Made by a program: the position numbers and the translations under genes. Under the pieces are notes generated by a model. That model was given only the letters and a program-made list of their open reading frames with translations. It did no database searches and was not told where the DNA came from. From assembly GCF_022048975.1 (NCBI RefSeq), contig NZ_JAKMHX010000024.1, forward strand, positions 1 through 64,000: a stretch of 64,000 nt of DNA, read 5' to 3'. The DNA is from Sporosarcina cyprini. GTDB lineage: Bacteria; Bacillota; Bacilli; Bacillales_A; Planococcaceae. This document shows positions 16,763 to 25,904 of the stretch, piece by piece; position 1 is the first letter of the stretch; every line of letters begins with the position of its first letter.

Positions 16763-18573
16763 TGTAAACACTCCTTTGGGTTCGCTTTTTCAAGATAGCG
16801 GCTGAAAAATGCCACTGTCTCGGTATGCATCGTAATATGGTTTTCAATCCGTTCCGTCTGATGGCCTTCATCTTCAAAGATGATGAGCTGCACTTCCCTG
16901 TCCCGTTCTTGCAAATCCCGTACGAGCTGCTCCGCCTCACTAACTGGAACTCGTGTGTCATTTCTTCCATGGAAAACGAGCAACGGTGCTTCGATGCGAT
17001 GCGTTAAGTTCATTGGCGCGATTTCATCAAAATAATCGCTGTACTTTTCAAGGGAGCCGTATTCACTCTCCCGCAAATATCTGCGCCACTCACCTGTGTT
17101 CATCAAGAACGTCTTCAAGTTCGACATGCCGACGATATCTACACCTGCCGCCCACACTTCAGGGTAATGAGTCAATGCCGCAAGCACCATGAATCCTCCA
17201 TAGCTGCGTCCCATAATGCCGATTTTATCCGGATGCACATCATGTGCCGAAACCAATTCCTTTGCAAGACTGGCCAAATCGGCAACTGCATCCAAGCGTT
17301 TGTCCGCATCATCCAGCTTGAGATACTTTCTTCCATAGCCATTGCTGCCTCTAATATTTGGAGCAACAACGACGAACCCTTTATAGAGCAAATATTGGAG
17401 TACCGGGTTATACTCCGCTTTTGTCTGGCCTTCCGGACCCCCATGGACATAAATGACGGCCGGCTTATCTTTTTCCTCACCAGATGAATAAATGAAATAA
17501 GGAACTTCCAGTCCATCAAAAGAGGAATACGTATGCAGTTCAGGACGCTTCCAAAGATGCCCGACAGTATCCGACTTCCCTATGAAAGTAAGCCTCTCCG
17601 CTTTTTGGGCAGGCAAATGATACACCCAAATATCCCCTGGGTTGACAGGGGTCTTCAAGGTGAAGAGGATGGATTCATCAGATAGCCACGACATGGAACT
17701 GATGACGCCCTCGGGCAAATCTTCCGCAAGCACACAGTTGCCTGTCTCCGTTTGATAAATGCCCAATTTGGATATGCCGCCTTCGTTCAGGCAAAACGAT
17801 AACGACTCGCCTCCCGGCGATAAGGCGATCTCGTCTATATCCCATTTCTCCCAATGAATCAGCTTTTCCAATTGCTCCGGATTATCGATAGGAAATTTGC
17901 AAATATGAACGGTGTCCTCTTGGTAATCAGATAGAACATACCCGTGTCGAACTCCTTTTCCAACGATTGGAGACTCATAACGCGCTGCCGTGCCGCTGTT
18001 TCCGATACGCACCTTTTCCCCATCATGGATATTTACAATGTAGAGGGAACTGTCAATATTCGTTTCCTTCACCGAGATGAATAGCTTCTCCTCGTTCAAC
18101 CATCCAAGCGGCACACAGTTTGCATCGGTAGTGAATACTTGCTGCGTTTCCTTCGTCTCAACGTCCAGAACAAAAACATCGAAATAGCCTGGATGCCGCC
18201 GGTTGCTCGAGTATGACACATACCGGCCATCTCGGGACCAGCCACCGCAGTAATGAAAATGCTCATGCGACTCCACAAGCACTTCAAGGTTTTCCCCTTT
18301 TCGGCCAGTTAGATAGAGTTGCTGCTTTTCATTCCCTTTTGAATCAACTCCGAGCACCATCTTTTCCCCATCAGGAGAATGAAACACACTCATTACGCGG
18401 TCGTGAACTTCGATAAATTGAAACGAGTCCCCTTTCTCATCCAGCTTCCACACTTGAGGAAGGCCGCTTTTCTTTGTAATGAATGTGAAATCTTCAGTGC
18501 CTGGGATGACACTGGCATCATACGCAGAATCTACCTTTAGAAAATCCAATAAAATCTTTTCTTCCTCTTTCAA
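16759..18573 (-). CDS. S9 family prolyl oligopeptidase-type peptidase (acylaminoacyl-peptidase-like)
   Basis: 604 aa with a beta-propeller N-terminal part (about 1-340; repeated blades such as FHSPDGEKMVLG, GWSRDGRYVSYSSN) and an alpha/beta-hydrolase C-terminal part. Catalytic Ser is in GIMGRSYGGFM, Asp in FHGRNDTRVPVSEAEQL, and His in EDEGHQTERIEN. There is no signal peptide. The start is TTG 18573 behind a GGGGG-rich site; the frame is open 41 codons further but would run into the ABC ATPase gene. Cytoplasmic cleavage of oligopeptides delivered by the adjacent ABC transporter is the likely role. Confidence 0.9.
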   Translation of the reverse strand: MKEEEKILLDFLKVDSAYDASVIPGTEDFTFITKKSGLPQVWKLDEKGDSFQFIEVHDRVMSVFHSPDGEKMVLGVDSKGNEKQQLYLTGRKGENLEVLVESHEHFHYCGGWSRDGRYVSYSSNRRHPGYFDVFVLDVETKETQQVFTTDANCVPLGWLNEEKLFISVKETNIDSSLYIVNIHDGEKVRIGNSGTAARYESPIVGKGVRHGYVLSDYQEDTVHICKFPIDNPEQLEKLIHWEKWDIDEIALSPGGESLSFCLNEGGISKLGIYQTETGNCVLAEDLPEGVISSMSWLSDESILFTLKTPVNPGDIWVYHLPAQKAERLTFIGKSDTVGHLWKRPELHTYSSFDGLEVPYFIYSSGEEKDKPAVIYVHGGPEGQTKAEYNPVLQYLLYKGFVVVAPNIRGSNGYGRKYLKLDDADKRLDAVADLASLAKELVSAHDVHPDKIGIMGRSYGGFMVLAALTHYPEVWAAGVDIVGMSNLKTFLMNTGEWRRYLRESEYGSLEKYSDYFDEIAPMNLTHRIEAPLLVFHGRNDTRVPVSEAEQLVRDLQERDREVQLIIFEDEGHQTERIENHITMHTETVAFFSRYLEKANPKECLQ

Positions 18574-18602
18574 CTCATTACCCCCTATCCTTGTCCTTCT
18601 TA

Positions 18603-19628
18603 TTAATCGTATAAATGGCAAGCGACCGTATGGCCCGGAGCCATTTCCCTGCTTTCCGGCACCTCTTGTTTGCATCGATCTGTCGCGAATGGACACCGGG
18701 TATGGAACACACAGCCCGCCGGTGGATTCAATGGAGACGGAATTTCCCCCTTCAATGCAATTCGTTCCCTTTTAATTCTTGGGTTCGGTATCGGAACGGC
18801 GGAAAGTAGCGCCTTCGTATAAGGGTGAAGCGGATTTTGAATCAAGCTGTCCGTTGGTGCCACTTCCACCATATTGCCCAAATACATGACGCCGATTCGA
18901 TCAGAAATATGGCGCACAACACTAATATCGTGGGCGACAAACAAATACGTTAAATTGAATTCACCCTGCATGCGCTTAAGCAAATTAATAATTTGGGACT
19001 GGATCGAGACATCCAGCGCCGATACAGGTTCATCGCAAATGACAAGTTTCGGATTTGCGATCAATGCTCGTGCAAGCCCGATTCGTTGCCGCTGGCCGCC
19101 TGAAAACTCATGGGGAAACCGGTAGTACTGCTCTGGCAACAAGCCGACTTTTTGCATGATATCCATCACCCGGTCAGTATGTTCATTTCTTTTGCCGATG
19201 GAGTGGATAATGAGCGGTTCCTGTAATATACTCCCTATCCGCTTTCTTGGATTCAAGGAGGAGTAGGGGTCTTGAAAGACCATCTGTATTTCTTCTCTCG
19301 TTTTGCGGAGTTCTTTGCTTGATTGCTCAAAAATGTTCTTTCCGCGGTAAATCGCTTTGCCTTCTGTTGGCTCGATCAGCCTCATCAGCGTTCGACCCGT
19401 CGTGCTTTTGCCGCAACCCGATTCTCCGACTAGACCAAATGTTTCTCCTTCAAACAATTGGAAGCTCACATTGGACACTGCTTTCACGGACGGCCGGTTT
19501 CGGTTAAAAGCATCCAATGAACCTTTGACAGGAAAATGCTTAGTCAGCCCTTGGACATCAAGCAGAACGTTTTCTTGTCTTGCGCCTTCCTTCAATAAAC
19601 GGTCCGGTGCCATTTCAGCTTGTCGCAT
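18603..19628 (-). CDS. Oligopeptide/dipeptide ABC transporter ATPase (OppF/DppF type)
   Basis: 341 aa from ATG 19628 (GGAGGAAG upstream); the longer open frame upstream overlaps the OppD-like gene and is not family-like. Walker A GESGCGKST, signature SGGQRQR and Walker B LVICDEPVSALDVS are all present. The C-terminal oligopeptide/dipeptide extension (HPYTKALLSAVPIPNP, CVFHTRCPFATDRC) marks the Opp/Dpp subfamily. It overlaps the OppD-like gene by 14 nt and works with it as the ATPase pair on the cytoplasmic face. Confidence 0.92.
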   Translation of the reverse strand: MRQAEMAPDRLLKEGARQENVLLDVQGLTKHFPVKGSLDAFNRNRPSVKAVSNVSFQLFEGETFGLVGESGCGKSTTGRTLMRLIEPTEGKAIYRGKNIFEQSSKELRKTREEIQMVFQDPYSSLNPRKRIGSILQEPLIIHSIGKRNEHTDRVMDIMQKVGLLPEQYYRFPHEFSGGQRQRIGLARALIANPKLVICDEPVSALDVSIQSQIINLLKRMQGEFNLTYLFVAHDISVVRHISDRIGVMYLGNMVEVAPTDSLIQNPLHPYTKALLSAVPIPNPRIKRERIALKGEIPSPLNPPAGCVFHTRCPFATDRCKQEVPESREMAPGHTVACHLYD

Positions 19629-20631
19629 ACACTTCCTCCTTCCGTTCAGCGATTTGTTCCGCATGCCAGCATCGCACTTTTTGGCCATCGCCGATTCCTC
19701 GTAGCTCCGGTGCCTGGCTATTGCATTGCTCATCGGCAAACTGGCATCGTGGAGCAAATCGGCAACCAACTGGCACATTTTCAAGCGACGGGACAGTGCC
19801 GGCAATGACATGCAATTCCTCTTCGCGGTCCCCATCCATATGCGGAATCGATTGGATCAGCCCTTTTGTATATGGGTGCTTTGGATTTTCAAACAAATTG
19901 TAAATATCCGCTTCCTCCACAATCTGGCCGAGATACATAACAACGACCCGATCGCACAACTCCGCCACGACACCAAGGTCATGCGTGATGAAAATGACCC
20001 CCATATCGAACCTCTTGTTGATATCTTCAATGAGATCCAAGATTTGCGACTGGATCGTCACATCCAGTGCGGTCGTCGGTTCATCAGCAATCAGCAATCT
20101 CGGCTTGCAGGCAAGGGACATCGCAATCATCACGCGCTGCCTCATCCCGCCTGACAATTGGTGCGGATAGTCGTGCACCCGTTTTTCCGGAGATGGAATG
20201 CCGGTCAGCCTTAGCATTTCGACCGCTTGCGCCATCGCCTCTTCCTTTGATGTATTCTCATGCAGCATGATGGCTTCCGCGATTTGAAAGCCGATCGTCA
20301 GTACAGGATTCAATGAACTGAGCGGATCTTGAAAGATCATTGATATTTCATTGCCCCTCGCCTGGCGCATTTGTGCTTTCGACAGCTTTAACAGATCTAT
20401 TTCGTTTTTAAAAATGATTTCCCCTTCGTACTTCACTAAGTACTTTTCGTCAAATAACCGGAGGATACTTTGGGATGTCACACTTTTTCCGCATCCCGAC
20501 TCTCCGACAATCCCGAGAATTTCACCTTTATTCACATGAAAGGAAACATCATCAACTGCGGTAACTCTTCCTGTCTCCGTCTTGAAATGCGTTCGGAGAC
20601 GTTTGACTTCCAATAATTTTTCAGGATTCAT
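19615..20631 (-). CDS. Oligopeptide/dipeptide ABC transporter ATPase (OppD/DppD type)
   Basis: 338 aa. Walker A GESGCGKS is at 43-50, the signature is LSGGMRQRVMIA, Walker B is LLIADEPTTALDVT, and the H-loop is ITHDLGVV. The C-terminal extension HPYTKGLIQSIPHMDG and the Cys-rich CRFAPRCQFADEQC, typical of OppD/DppD, are present (possible Fe-S or structural cluster). The start ATG follows AGGAGGG. Fourth gene of the transporter, between the OppC- and OppF-like genes. Confidence 0.93.
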   Translation of the reverse strand: MNPEKLLEVKRLRTHFKTETGRVTAVDDVSFHVNKGEILGIVGESGCGKSVTSQSILRLFDEKYLVKYEGEIIFKNEIDLLKLSKAQMRQARGNEISMIFQDPLSSLNPVLTIGFQIAEAIMLHENTSKEEAMAQAVEMLRLTGIPSPEKRVHDYPHQLSGGMRQRVMIAMSLACKPRLLIADEPTTALDVTIQSQILDLIEDINKRFDMGVIFITHDLGVVAELCDRVVVMYLGQIVEEADIYNLFENPKHPYTKGLIQSIPHMDGDREEELHVIAGTVPSLENVPVGCRFAPRCQFADEQCNSQAPELRGIGDGQKVRCWHAEQIAERKEEVYATS

Positions 20632-20670
20632 ATCAGGCCCTCCTCCTTCTCATTCCACCGGCTTCTATCC

Positions 20671-21576
20671 TCATTTCGTTGTATGCGGATCGATATAATC
20701 CCGTATTCCATCCCCCAGCAGGTTCAAGCCGAGTACGGAAAGAACGATCAGAATCCCAGGGAATACGGTCATCCACCATGCGGTGAAAATAACGACCTTT
20801 CCGTCGTGAAGTATATTCCCCCAACTCGGATCCGGCGCTGGGATTCCAGCACCGAGGAAACTCAAAGCTGCCTCCGTGATGATGGCATCCGCAAAGATAA
20901 AGGAAGCCTGTACGACAAGCGGTGCCACTGTATTCGGCGCAATATGCAGAACAATAATCCGCCATGTCTTTGCCCCTTGCGCACGGATTGCTTCTATATA
21001 AGTCTCTTCTCGGACAACGATTGCCGCAGAGCGGACAACGCGGGCGACGTTTGGAATGAAGACAATTGTCAAAGCAATGATGACGTTTTCCTTCTTCGGG
21101 CCAAGTGCAGCAACTAAAGCAATTGCGAGCAACACCCCAGGTATCGCCATCAATCCATCGCAAATCCGCATCAATATATTGTCGAGCGACCTGAAATAAC
21201 TTGCGAGCAATCCAATGATCATCCCAAGCAAGCAGGACAATAATGCAACAGAAAGCCCGACGCTAAGGGATACCCGTGCTCCGTAAGCCATACGCGTGAG
21301 CAAATCCCTTCCAAAATTATCTGTCCCAAGCAGATAATCGCCTCCCGGAGCCTTCAGCCGGTCGGTAACGATCATTTCATACGGATCATACGAAACGATA
21401 AGTGGTCCGAATAAGGCGAAAAGAGATAAGAAAATCATCGTACTGCCGCCGATCACAATACCTCGATTCCGCATGATGCGCCGGAACAAAAGCTGTTTCT
21501 GCTGTTTTTTCAAACGCTTTTTCGCCTGTTTAAAATCATCCTGGAATGTACTGTTGTCCTCCTGAATAACCTGCAT
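20671..21576 (-). CDS. Oligopeptide/dipeptide ABC transporter permease (OppC/DppC type)
   Basis: 301 aa, about six membrane helices after a cytoplasmic N-terminus rich in Lys/Arg. The OppC_N motif RRIMRNRGIVIGG, GTDNFGRDLLTRMAYGARVSL and the EAA loop EAIRAQGAKTWRIIVLHIAPN are typical. C-terminal GDGIRDYIDP is the usual DppC ending. It forms the membrane channel with the OppB-like protein, whose gene lies 15 nt upstream. Confidence 0.92.
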   Translation of the reverse strand: MQVIQEDNSTFQDDFKQAKKRLKKQQKQLLFRRIMRNRGIVIGGSTMIFLSLFALFGPLIVSYDPYEMIVTDRLKAPGGDYLLGTDNFGRDLLTRMAYGARVSLSVGLSVALLSCLLGMIIGLLASYFRSLDNILMRICDGLMAIPGVLLAIALVAALGPKKENVIIALTIVFIPNVARVVRSAAIVVREETYIEAIRAQGAKTWRIIVLHIAPNTVAPLVVQASFIFADAIITEAALSFLGAGIPAPDPSWGNILHDGKVVIFTAWWMTVFPGILIVLSVLGLNLLGDGIRDYIDPHTTK

Positions 21577-21591
21577 ACCGATCCCTCCCCA

Positions 21592-22542
21592 TTATTTTTT
21601 GCTCAATCTGACACGCGGATCGACAACCCCATACAATAAGTCGACAAGCAGGTTGATCAGTACATACGTGAATGTTACAAACAGTACGACCCCCTGAATA
21701 ACTGCGTAATCGCGCCGTTCAACAGAATTAATGATCAACTGACCAATACCCGGGATATTGAAAATCGTTTCAGTCACAACAGCTCCAGCAATCAATGAAC
21801 CGAACGTCTGCCCGATTACCGTCAAAATAGGCAGGAATGCATTACGCAGCGTGTGCCGCATGATCAGCAAGAATTCCCCTACCCCTTTCGAGCGGGCTGT
21901 CTTTATGTAGTTCATATTCAATACTTCCAGCAAGCTGGAGCGAGTCATCCGTGCAATCAAAGCCGCATGCATCGAACCGAGCGCGATGGATGGCAAAATC
22001 AAATATTTAATGTGCTCAAACAGTCCAGCCGTGATCGGACGATATCCCGCGACAGGGAGCCATTGCAGTTTCACTCCGAATAACAGAATCAGAAACAGGC
22101 CGAGCAAAAAGCTGGGAACACTCATGCCGATTAAGGAGAACCCCATTACAGTACGATCCGTATTTGTGCCCCTTTTCGTCGCTGCCAAAATGCCGATCGG
22201 TATGGAAATGAGCAAGGAAATGATGCCTGCCATGATAGCCACTGAGATGGTTGGCGCCAAATGGCTGAGAATCGAAACCATTACAGGTTCTTTCATGAAA
22301 TAGGAAGTTCCCAAATCGCCTTGTACTGCCTCCGTAATCCAATGGAAATATTGGACGACAAGCGGCTCATCCAACCCCATTTGGACGCGAAGCTGGTGGA
22401 TATCCTCATCCGTTGCTTCTTCCCCAAGCAACATGGCCGCCGGATCCCCCGGTGTGATATGGATGATTAAGAAGATGACAATGGAGACGACAAACAATAC
22501 AGGAATCAACGACAAGATCCGTTTCAAAAAATACGTCTTCAT
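21592..22542 (-). CDS. Oligopeptide/dipeptide ABC transporter permease (OppB/DppB type)
   Basis: 316 aa with six predicted helices. N-terminal FLKRILSLIPVLFVVSIVIFLIIHITPGDPA and the EAA loop YIKTARSKGVGEFLLIMRHTLRNA are standard for DppB/OppB. The ending VDLLYGVVDPRVRL is also standard. It partners with the OppC-like permease. An attenuator-like hairpin separates it from the binding-protein gene. Confidence 0.93.
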   Translation of the reverse strand: MKTYFLKRILSLIPVLFVVSIVIFLIIHITPGDPAAMLLGEEATDEDIHQLRVQMGLDEPLVVQYFHWITEAVQGDLGTSYFMKEPVMVSILSHLAPTISVAIMAGIISLLISIPIGILAATKRGTNTDRTVMGFSLIGMSVPSFLLGLFLILLFGVKLQWLPVAGYRPITAGLFEHIKYLILPSIALGSMHAALIARMTRSSLLEVLNMNYIKTARSKGVGEFLLIMRHTLRNAFLPILTVIGQTFGSLIAGAVVTETIFNIPGIGQLIINSVERRDYAVIQGVVLFVTFTYVLINLLVDLLYGVVDPRVRLSKK

Positions 22543-22586
22543 TAAAAGTTCCTCCCTTCATTCGGCTTACAATCAAACACTTAGAA

Positions 22587-22624
22587 AAACGGCCCTTACC
22601 TTCATTGAGAAAGAAGAGCCGTTT
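22587..22624 (-). terminator. Intra-operon terminator/attenuator between binding protein and permease genes
   Basis: On the minus strand the arms AAACGGC (from 22618-22624) and GCCGTTT (from 22587-22593) pair around a 24-nt loop and are followed by UUUCU. Partial termination here would give an excess of binding protein over permease, a known arrangement in ABC operons. The stem is short, so read-through should be substantial. Confidence 0.6.
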
Positions 22625-22631
22625 CCTGTCA

Positions 22632-24194
22632 TTACTTCTTCTTTACTTCCCAGAGGAGCGCATTATTGAAAATGATCAAGTCCTCCAATTGGTCTGTTGT
22701 TGTGATAATGGATGCGTAGTGCCCGAACAATGTATGTGGCATATAATCATCCCACATGTATTGCTGCAGCTCCGCCCATTTTTCCTTTGCTGCCTCTTTC
22801 GTTTCCGCCTTGCGGATTTCCGTGAGCAGAGCAGTCACCTTGTCATCTTCTGTCCATCCAGGGAATGTCGGGTTAATGACTAGCAATTGGGAAGGCGTCG
22901 TAACGTAACCAGTCCCGAGGATCATGACATCCCAATTTTCAGGATTCGAACGCTTCTCCTGCAGCGTCGGCCAGTCGTAAATCTCCAATTTCGCGTTAAT
23001 TCCCATTTTCGATAACTGTTCCTTTAATACAACAGAAGCATTGTATTGGTGATCATAATCACCAGTCGAGTAGAGGACGACTTCTTCATTGTTATAGCCA
23101 GCATCCTTCAGCATTTGTTTTGCTTTTTCCACGTCTGCCAAGTTGTACTGTTCTTTACCCGCATCCGTTGCCCAGTCAATGTTGTCAGGGCTGATATAGC
23201 CAGGGTCCAGCTTGAACAACTGCTCATTTCCAACTGCCGCCAGCATGACCGCGTGCGCATCGATTCCCGTGTTAATAGCCCGTCGGATTTCCGGATTTGT
23301 CATGATGCCAGACTTTTTGTTATAGGCGACATTAATCGTTCCATTATCAAATGATGCGTATGTCTTCAATTGGCCCATGCTCATCAATTGATCGTAGTTA
23401 TCGAAAGGCATGTTGAGGGCAATATCATACTCGCCGGTCTGCACACCAGCCATCCGCGTTGAGGAATCCGTTACGATATGGAATTCGACATCATCTACAT
23501 ACACTGTTTTCCGGCCAGCTAATCCGTCTGGTTCTCCATCCGCTTCTGCATAATCTGTAAATTTCTCAAGTTTGATATATTGATCCTGTTTCCATTCAAC
23601 AAATTTGAAAGGTCCTGTCCCAATGTATTCGGAAACACCATCATCACTGGCTGATTCAACGATTTCAGCTGGCATGATTGCAGGGAACTGGCCTCTTCCT
23701 GCCATAATATCCAACACGTCCGATGCAGCTTCTTGCAGTTTCATTTCCACCGTGTACTCGTCTTTCTCTTCAAATGTAGCGCCAGCTAACAGCAGTTTTG
23801 CACGGGAAGATTTTTCAAGCCATCTGTTCATAGAAGCAACAACGTCTTTCGCCTTCATTTCATTACCGTTATGGAACTTCACGCCTTGGCGTAATTTGAA
23901 TGTGTACAGTAAGCCATCATCGCTAGTTTCGATGGATTCAGCCAACATCGGTACCGCCTGTTGTTTTCCATTTTGCGTGACAAGCGTTTCATAAATATTC
24001 GAAGTCACATTGATAGCATCCGAGGATGTCGTCAAATGCACATCCAATGTCGGAGGCTGTGCGCTAATTGCAACTTTCAGCGTGCCGCCGCTTTTTGTTT
24101 CGCCCGTATCCGCGCTTTTCTTATCTTCATTACTACAACCTACAAGCAGTACTAACAGCAACAACGTCATTAGAAACCATCCAAACTTTCTCAT
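22632..24194 (-). CDS. Oligopeptide ABC transporter substrate-binding lipoprotein (SBP family 5)
   Basis: 520 aa lipoprotein. The signal ends in the lipobox LVGC with lipidated Cys20, followed by a Ser/Lys/Asp-rich tether. SBP_bac_5 features include GGTLKVAISAQPPTLDVHLTTS, VTSNIYETLV, KLRQGVKFHNGNEMKAKDVVASMNRW and IGTGPFKFVEW. It is anchored outside the membrane and hands peptides to the OppBC-like channel. It lies 46 nt downstream of the capA-like gene. Binding specificity cannot be read; the linked peptidases and aspartase hint at Asp-containing peptides. Confidence 0.92.
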   Translation of the reverse strand: MRKFGWFLMTLLLLVLLVGCSNEDKKSADTGETKSGGTLKVAISAQPPTLDVHLTTSSDAINVTSNIYETLVTQNGKQQAVPMLAESIETSDDGLLYTFKLRQGVKFHNGNEMKAKDVVASMNRWLEKSSRAKLLLAGATFEEKDEYTVEMKLQEAASDVLDIMAGRGQFPAIMPAEIVESASDDGVSEYIGTGPFKFVEWKQDQYIKLEKFTDYAEADGEPDGLAGRKTVYVDDVEFHIVTDSSTRMAGVQTGEYDIALNMPFDNYDQLMSMGQLKTYASFDNGTINVAYNKKSGIMTNPEIRRAINTGIDAHAVMLAAVGNEQLFKLDPGYISPDNIDWATDAGKEQYNLADVEKAKQMLKDAGYNNEEVVLYSTGDYDHQYNASVVLKEQLSKMGINAKLEIYDWPTLQEKRSNPENWDVMILGTGYVTTPSQLLVINPTFPGWTEDDKVTALLTEIRKAETKEAAKEKWAELQQYMWDDYMPHTLFGHYASIITTTDQLEDLIIFNNALLWEVKKK

Positions 24195-24240
24195 GATCCA
24201 TTCCTCCCGTTTTGTTTTATTAGAATAAAGCGTTTACAAC

Positions 24241-25551
24241 CTATACCGGCAATTGCGAATGAAGCAAGACTTTCGCTACCCCGCCGTCGATTTCTAGTTC
24301 CGTTCCGTATTCTTTGGACAGCCGGCACAATCGTTCCAGTATCGCTTGATTGCCACTCAGCTCCGGCCATCCGCGTTCGTACCGCTTTTTTCCGAATCCG
24401 AGTTCAACCGGGTGTAGCACCAGCTCCGTCAGTTCCCCATCTTTCATTTTCCAAATCGGTAAAACAGTTTCCCAAATGGCTGGGTTTATTCCGAATCCGA
24501 TCGAATTGCCCCGGCTTCTTGTATCTAGCGCATCGGCCACATTATGCTGGTCCGTCAGCCCGTACGCTTGATAGAAGTCTGCTGGCAAGTGAGTGACCGT
24601 CTCGTTTTGAAAAATAAAGTTTCCAAGACTATAAAATATAGGTCTGTTCTTATAGATTTCGATTCCGCGAAGTATATGGGGACCATGGCCGACGACCATA
24701 TGAGCTCCCTCATCTATACATCTTCTTGAAAAATCCTCGATGAAACGCGCAGGCTTTTCTTTGACCTCTCCTTCCATCTCATGAGCATGGAGGCTGACAA
24801 ACACATAGTCGGCCTGCCTTTTCGCCTCATGGATGCTGCGGATGATTCTGTCCATGTCTATTGCAGCAGGAGAAGTCATTTTTCCCTGATGTTCGGATTC
24901 CTGGAACAGATGGGCTCCAAATGAAAAAACGCCATCCGTCCGTTCTTTTTTGAATCCTTCTTTTATGCTGAGATTCTGCGCGGCATTGATAGCAGTGGAA
25001 GAGGCAATCCGTTTTAAATGCTCCAGCTGCTCTTTTGAAACGAGATGCACTGTATCAAATCGCAGTGGATTAACGCCCGGTCTACCTTTCATGTCCCGGC
25101 GTTGATCACCAGCTGCCCATGACTCATGAAACGTTGAAGTGGCTGCGATCATGGCAACACGTCCTGCTGTCGTCTCCAAATACCTCGGCTCTGAAGCACT
25201 CGCCAAATCGGCTCCGGCCCCGCCGTGAACAAAGCCGTGTTCCTCCAAATAACGTTCCGTTGCCAATAACCCTGGCACGGAATAGTCCAGCGTATGGTTA
25301 TTTGTCCAAGCAACGAGATTAAATCCGTATCTTTTAATATCTTGTAAAACGGCAGGCTTAGCTTTCGCCCATGTCCCACCGCTCACCGCACCCGGAATGC
25401 CTTCCCCATCGTGAATGGTCACTTCCAAGTTCGTAAAACGGACATCCGCCTCTTTCAGGAGCGACGACAGCTTGCCAAAACGCTCGTCCTCTTCAGGCAG
25501 CCTTCTTGTAATAAACGAGTCCCCCGTTGCTGTAAAAACAATTTCACGCAA
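24241..25551 (-). CDS. CapA family protein (poly-gamma-glutamate synthesis-type metallophosphoesterase fold)
   Basis: About 436 aa. Motifs: FTATGDSFITRRLP at the N-terminus, FTNLEVTIHDGEG, LVAWTNNHTLDYSVPGL, ADYVFVSLHAHEMEGE and MVVGHGPHILRGIEIYKNRPIFYSLGNFIFQ, matching the PGA_cap family. There is no signal peptide or transmembrane helix, unlike capsule CapA, so it is likely a cytoplasmic hydrolase. I place the start at TTG 25551, five nt after GGGGGAG; ATG 25575 or TTG 25587 are alternatives. First gene of the peptide operon, preceded by a leader of about 250 nt and a strong promoter. Confidence 0.82.
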   Translation of the reverse strand: MREIVFTATGDSFITRRLPEEDERFGKLSSLLKEADVRFTNLEVTIHDGEGIPGAVSGGTWAKAKPAVLQDIKRYGFNLVAWTNNHTLDYSVPGLLATERYLEEHGFVHGGAGADLASASEPRYLETTAGRVAMIAATSTFHESWAAGDQRRDMKGRPGVNPLRFDTVHLVSKEQLEHLKRIASSTAINAAQNLSIKEGFKKERTDGVFSFGAHLFQESEHQGKMTSPAAIDMDRIIRSIHEAKRQADYVFVSLHAHEMEGEVKEKPARFIEDFSRRCIDEGAHMVVGHGPHILRGIEIYKNRPIFYSLGNFIFQNETVTHLPADFYQAYGLTDQHNVADALDTRSRGNSIGFGINPAIWETVLPIWKMKDGELTELVLHPVELGFGKKRYERGWPELSGNQAILERLCRLSKEYGTELEIDGGVAKVLLHSQLPV

Positions 25552-25807
25552 TTCCTCTCCCCCATTCCTTGTCATGTTCTCTTCCAACTGTCGTATGTCG
25601 ACTCCACAATTGTGGCAAAGGAAGCCAATGTGATAGATGATAGGCCATTCATCCTACATTCCGATGCCACGGCGAAATGGCCTTTACACCTTTTACTATG
25701 TATTGGTTTCGCCGATGTTTGACCAGTGATAACAGGCGTTTCAAAGGTTTCATATTAATTTTCCATAAATGTTTAAAATTAATAAAGGAATTTTCCTTTA
25801 TCGTTCC
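25552..25807 (-). promoter_or_regulatory. Long untranslated leader of the capA-like/opp/peptidase operon
   Basis: About 250 nt lie between the predicted transcription start (near 25807) and the capA-like start. The leader contains the palindrome 25784-25803 and, near 25640-25695, an AGGCCATT/AATGGCCT pair that can close a larger hairpin. No recognised riboswitch class is apparent. Confidence 0.4.
25784..25803. promoter_or_regulatory. Palindromic operator candidate
   Basis: Perfect 9-bp arms ATAAAGGAA and TTCCTTTAT with a 2-nt centre, placed just after the predicted transcription start of the operon, where a bound repressor would block transcription. The neighbouring winged-helix regulator is the obvious candidate to bind it. 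Confidence 0.6.
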
Positions 25808-25813
25808 GTTAAT

Positions 25814-25842
25814 ATTAATTTGTTTGCAATTGTTTGTCAATA
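25814..25842 (-). promoter_or_regulatory. Sigma-A promoter of the peptide operon
   Basis: Minus strand TTGACA (25837-25842), 17-nt spacer, TAATAT (25814-25819). The match is near consensus and the -10 box lies inside the 10-bp palindrome TTAATATTAA. Confidence 0.8.
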
Positions 25843-25857
25843 CAATCTATTTATTAT

Positions 25858-25904
25858 ATTAAAAAAATACCAACTTGATAGACTTTTCATCTACCAGTTG
25901 GTAT
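25858..25904 (-). terminator. Terminator of the operon's regulator gene
   Basis: Arms ATACCAACT (25867-25875) and AGTTGGTAT (25896-25904), followed on the minus strand by seven U. The last codons and the stop codon of the regulator lie inside the hairpin. Confidence 0.85.

Noticed and set aside
25640..25695. AGGCCATT/AATGGCCT pair in the capA-like leader as a riboswitch
   Set aside because: The stem is short with a large loop, and no known aptamer core is recognisable; kept only as a note in the leader entry.
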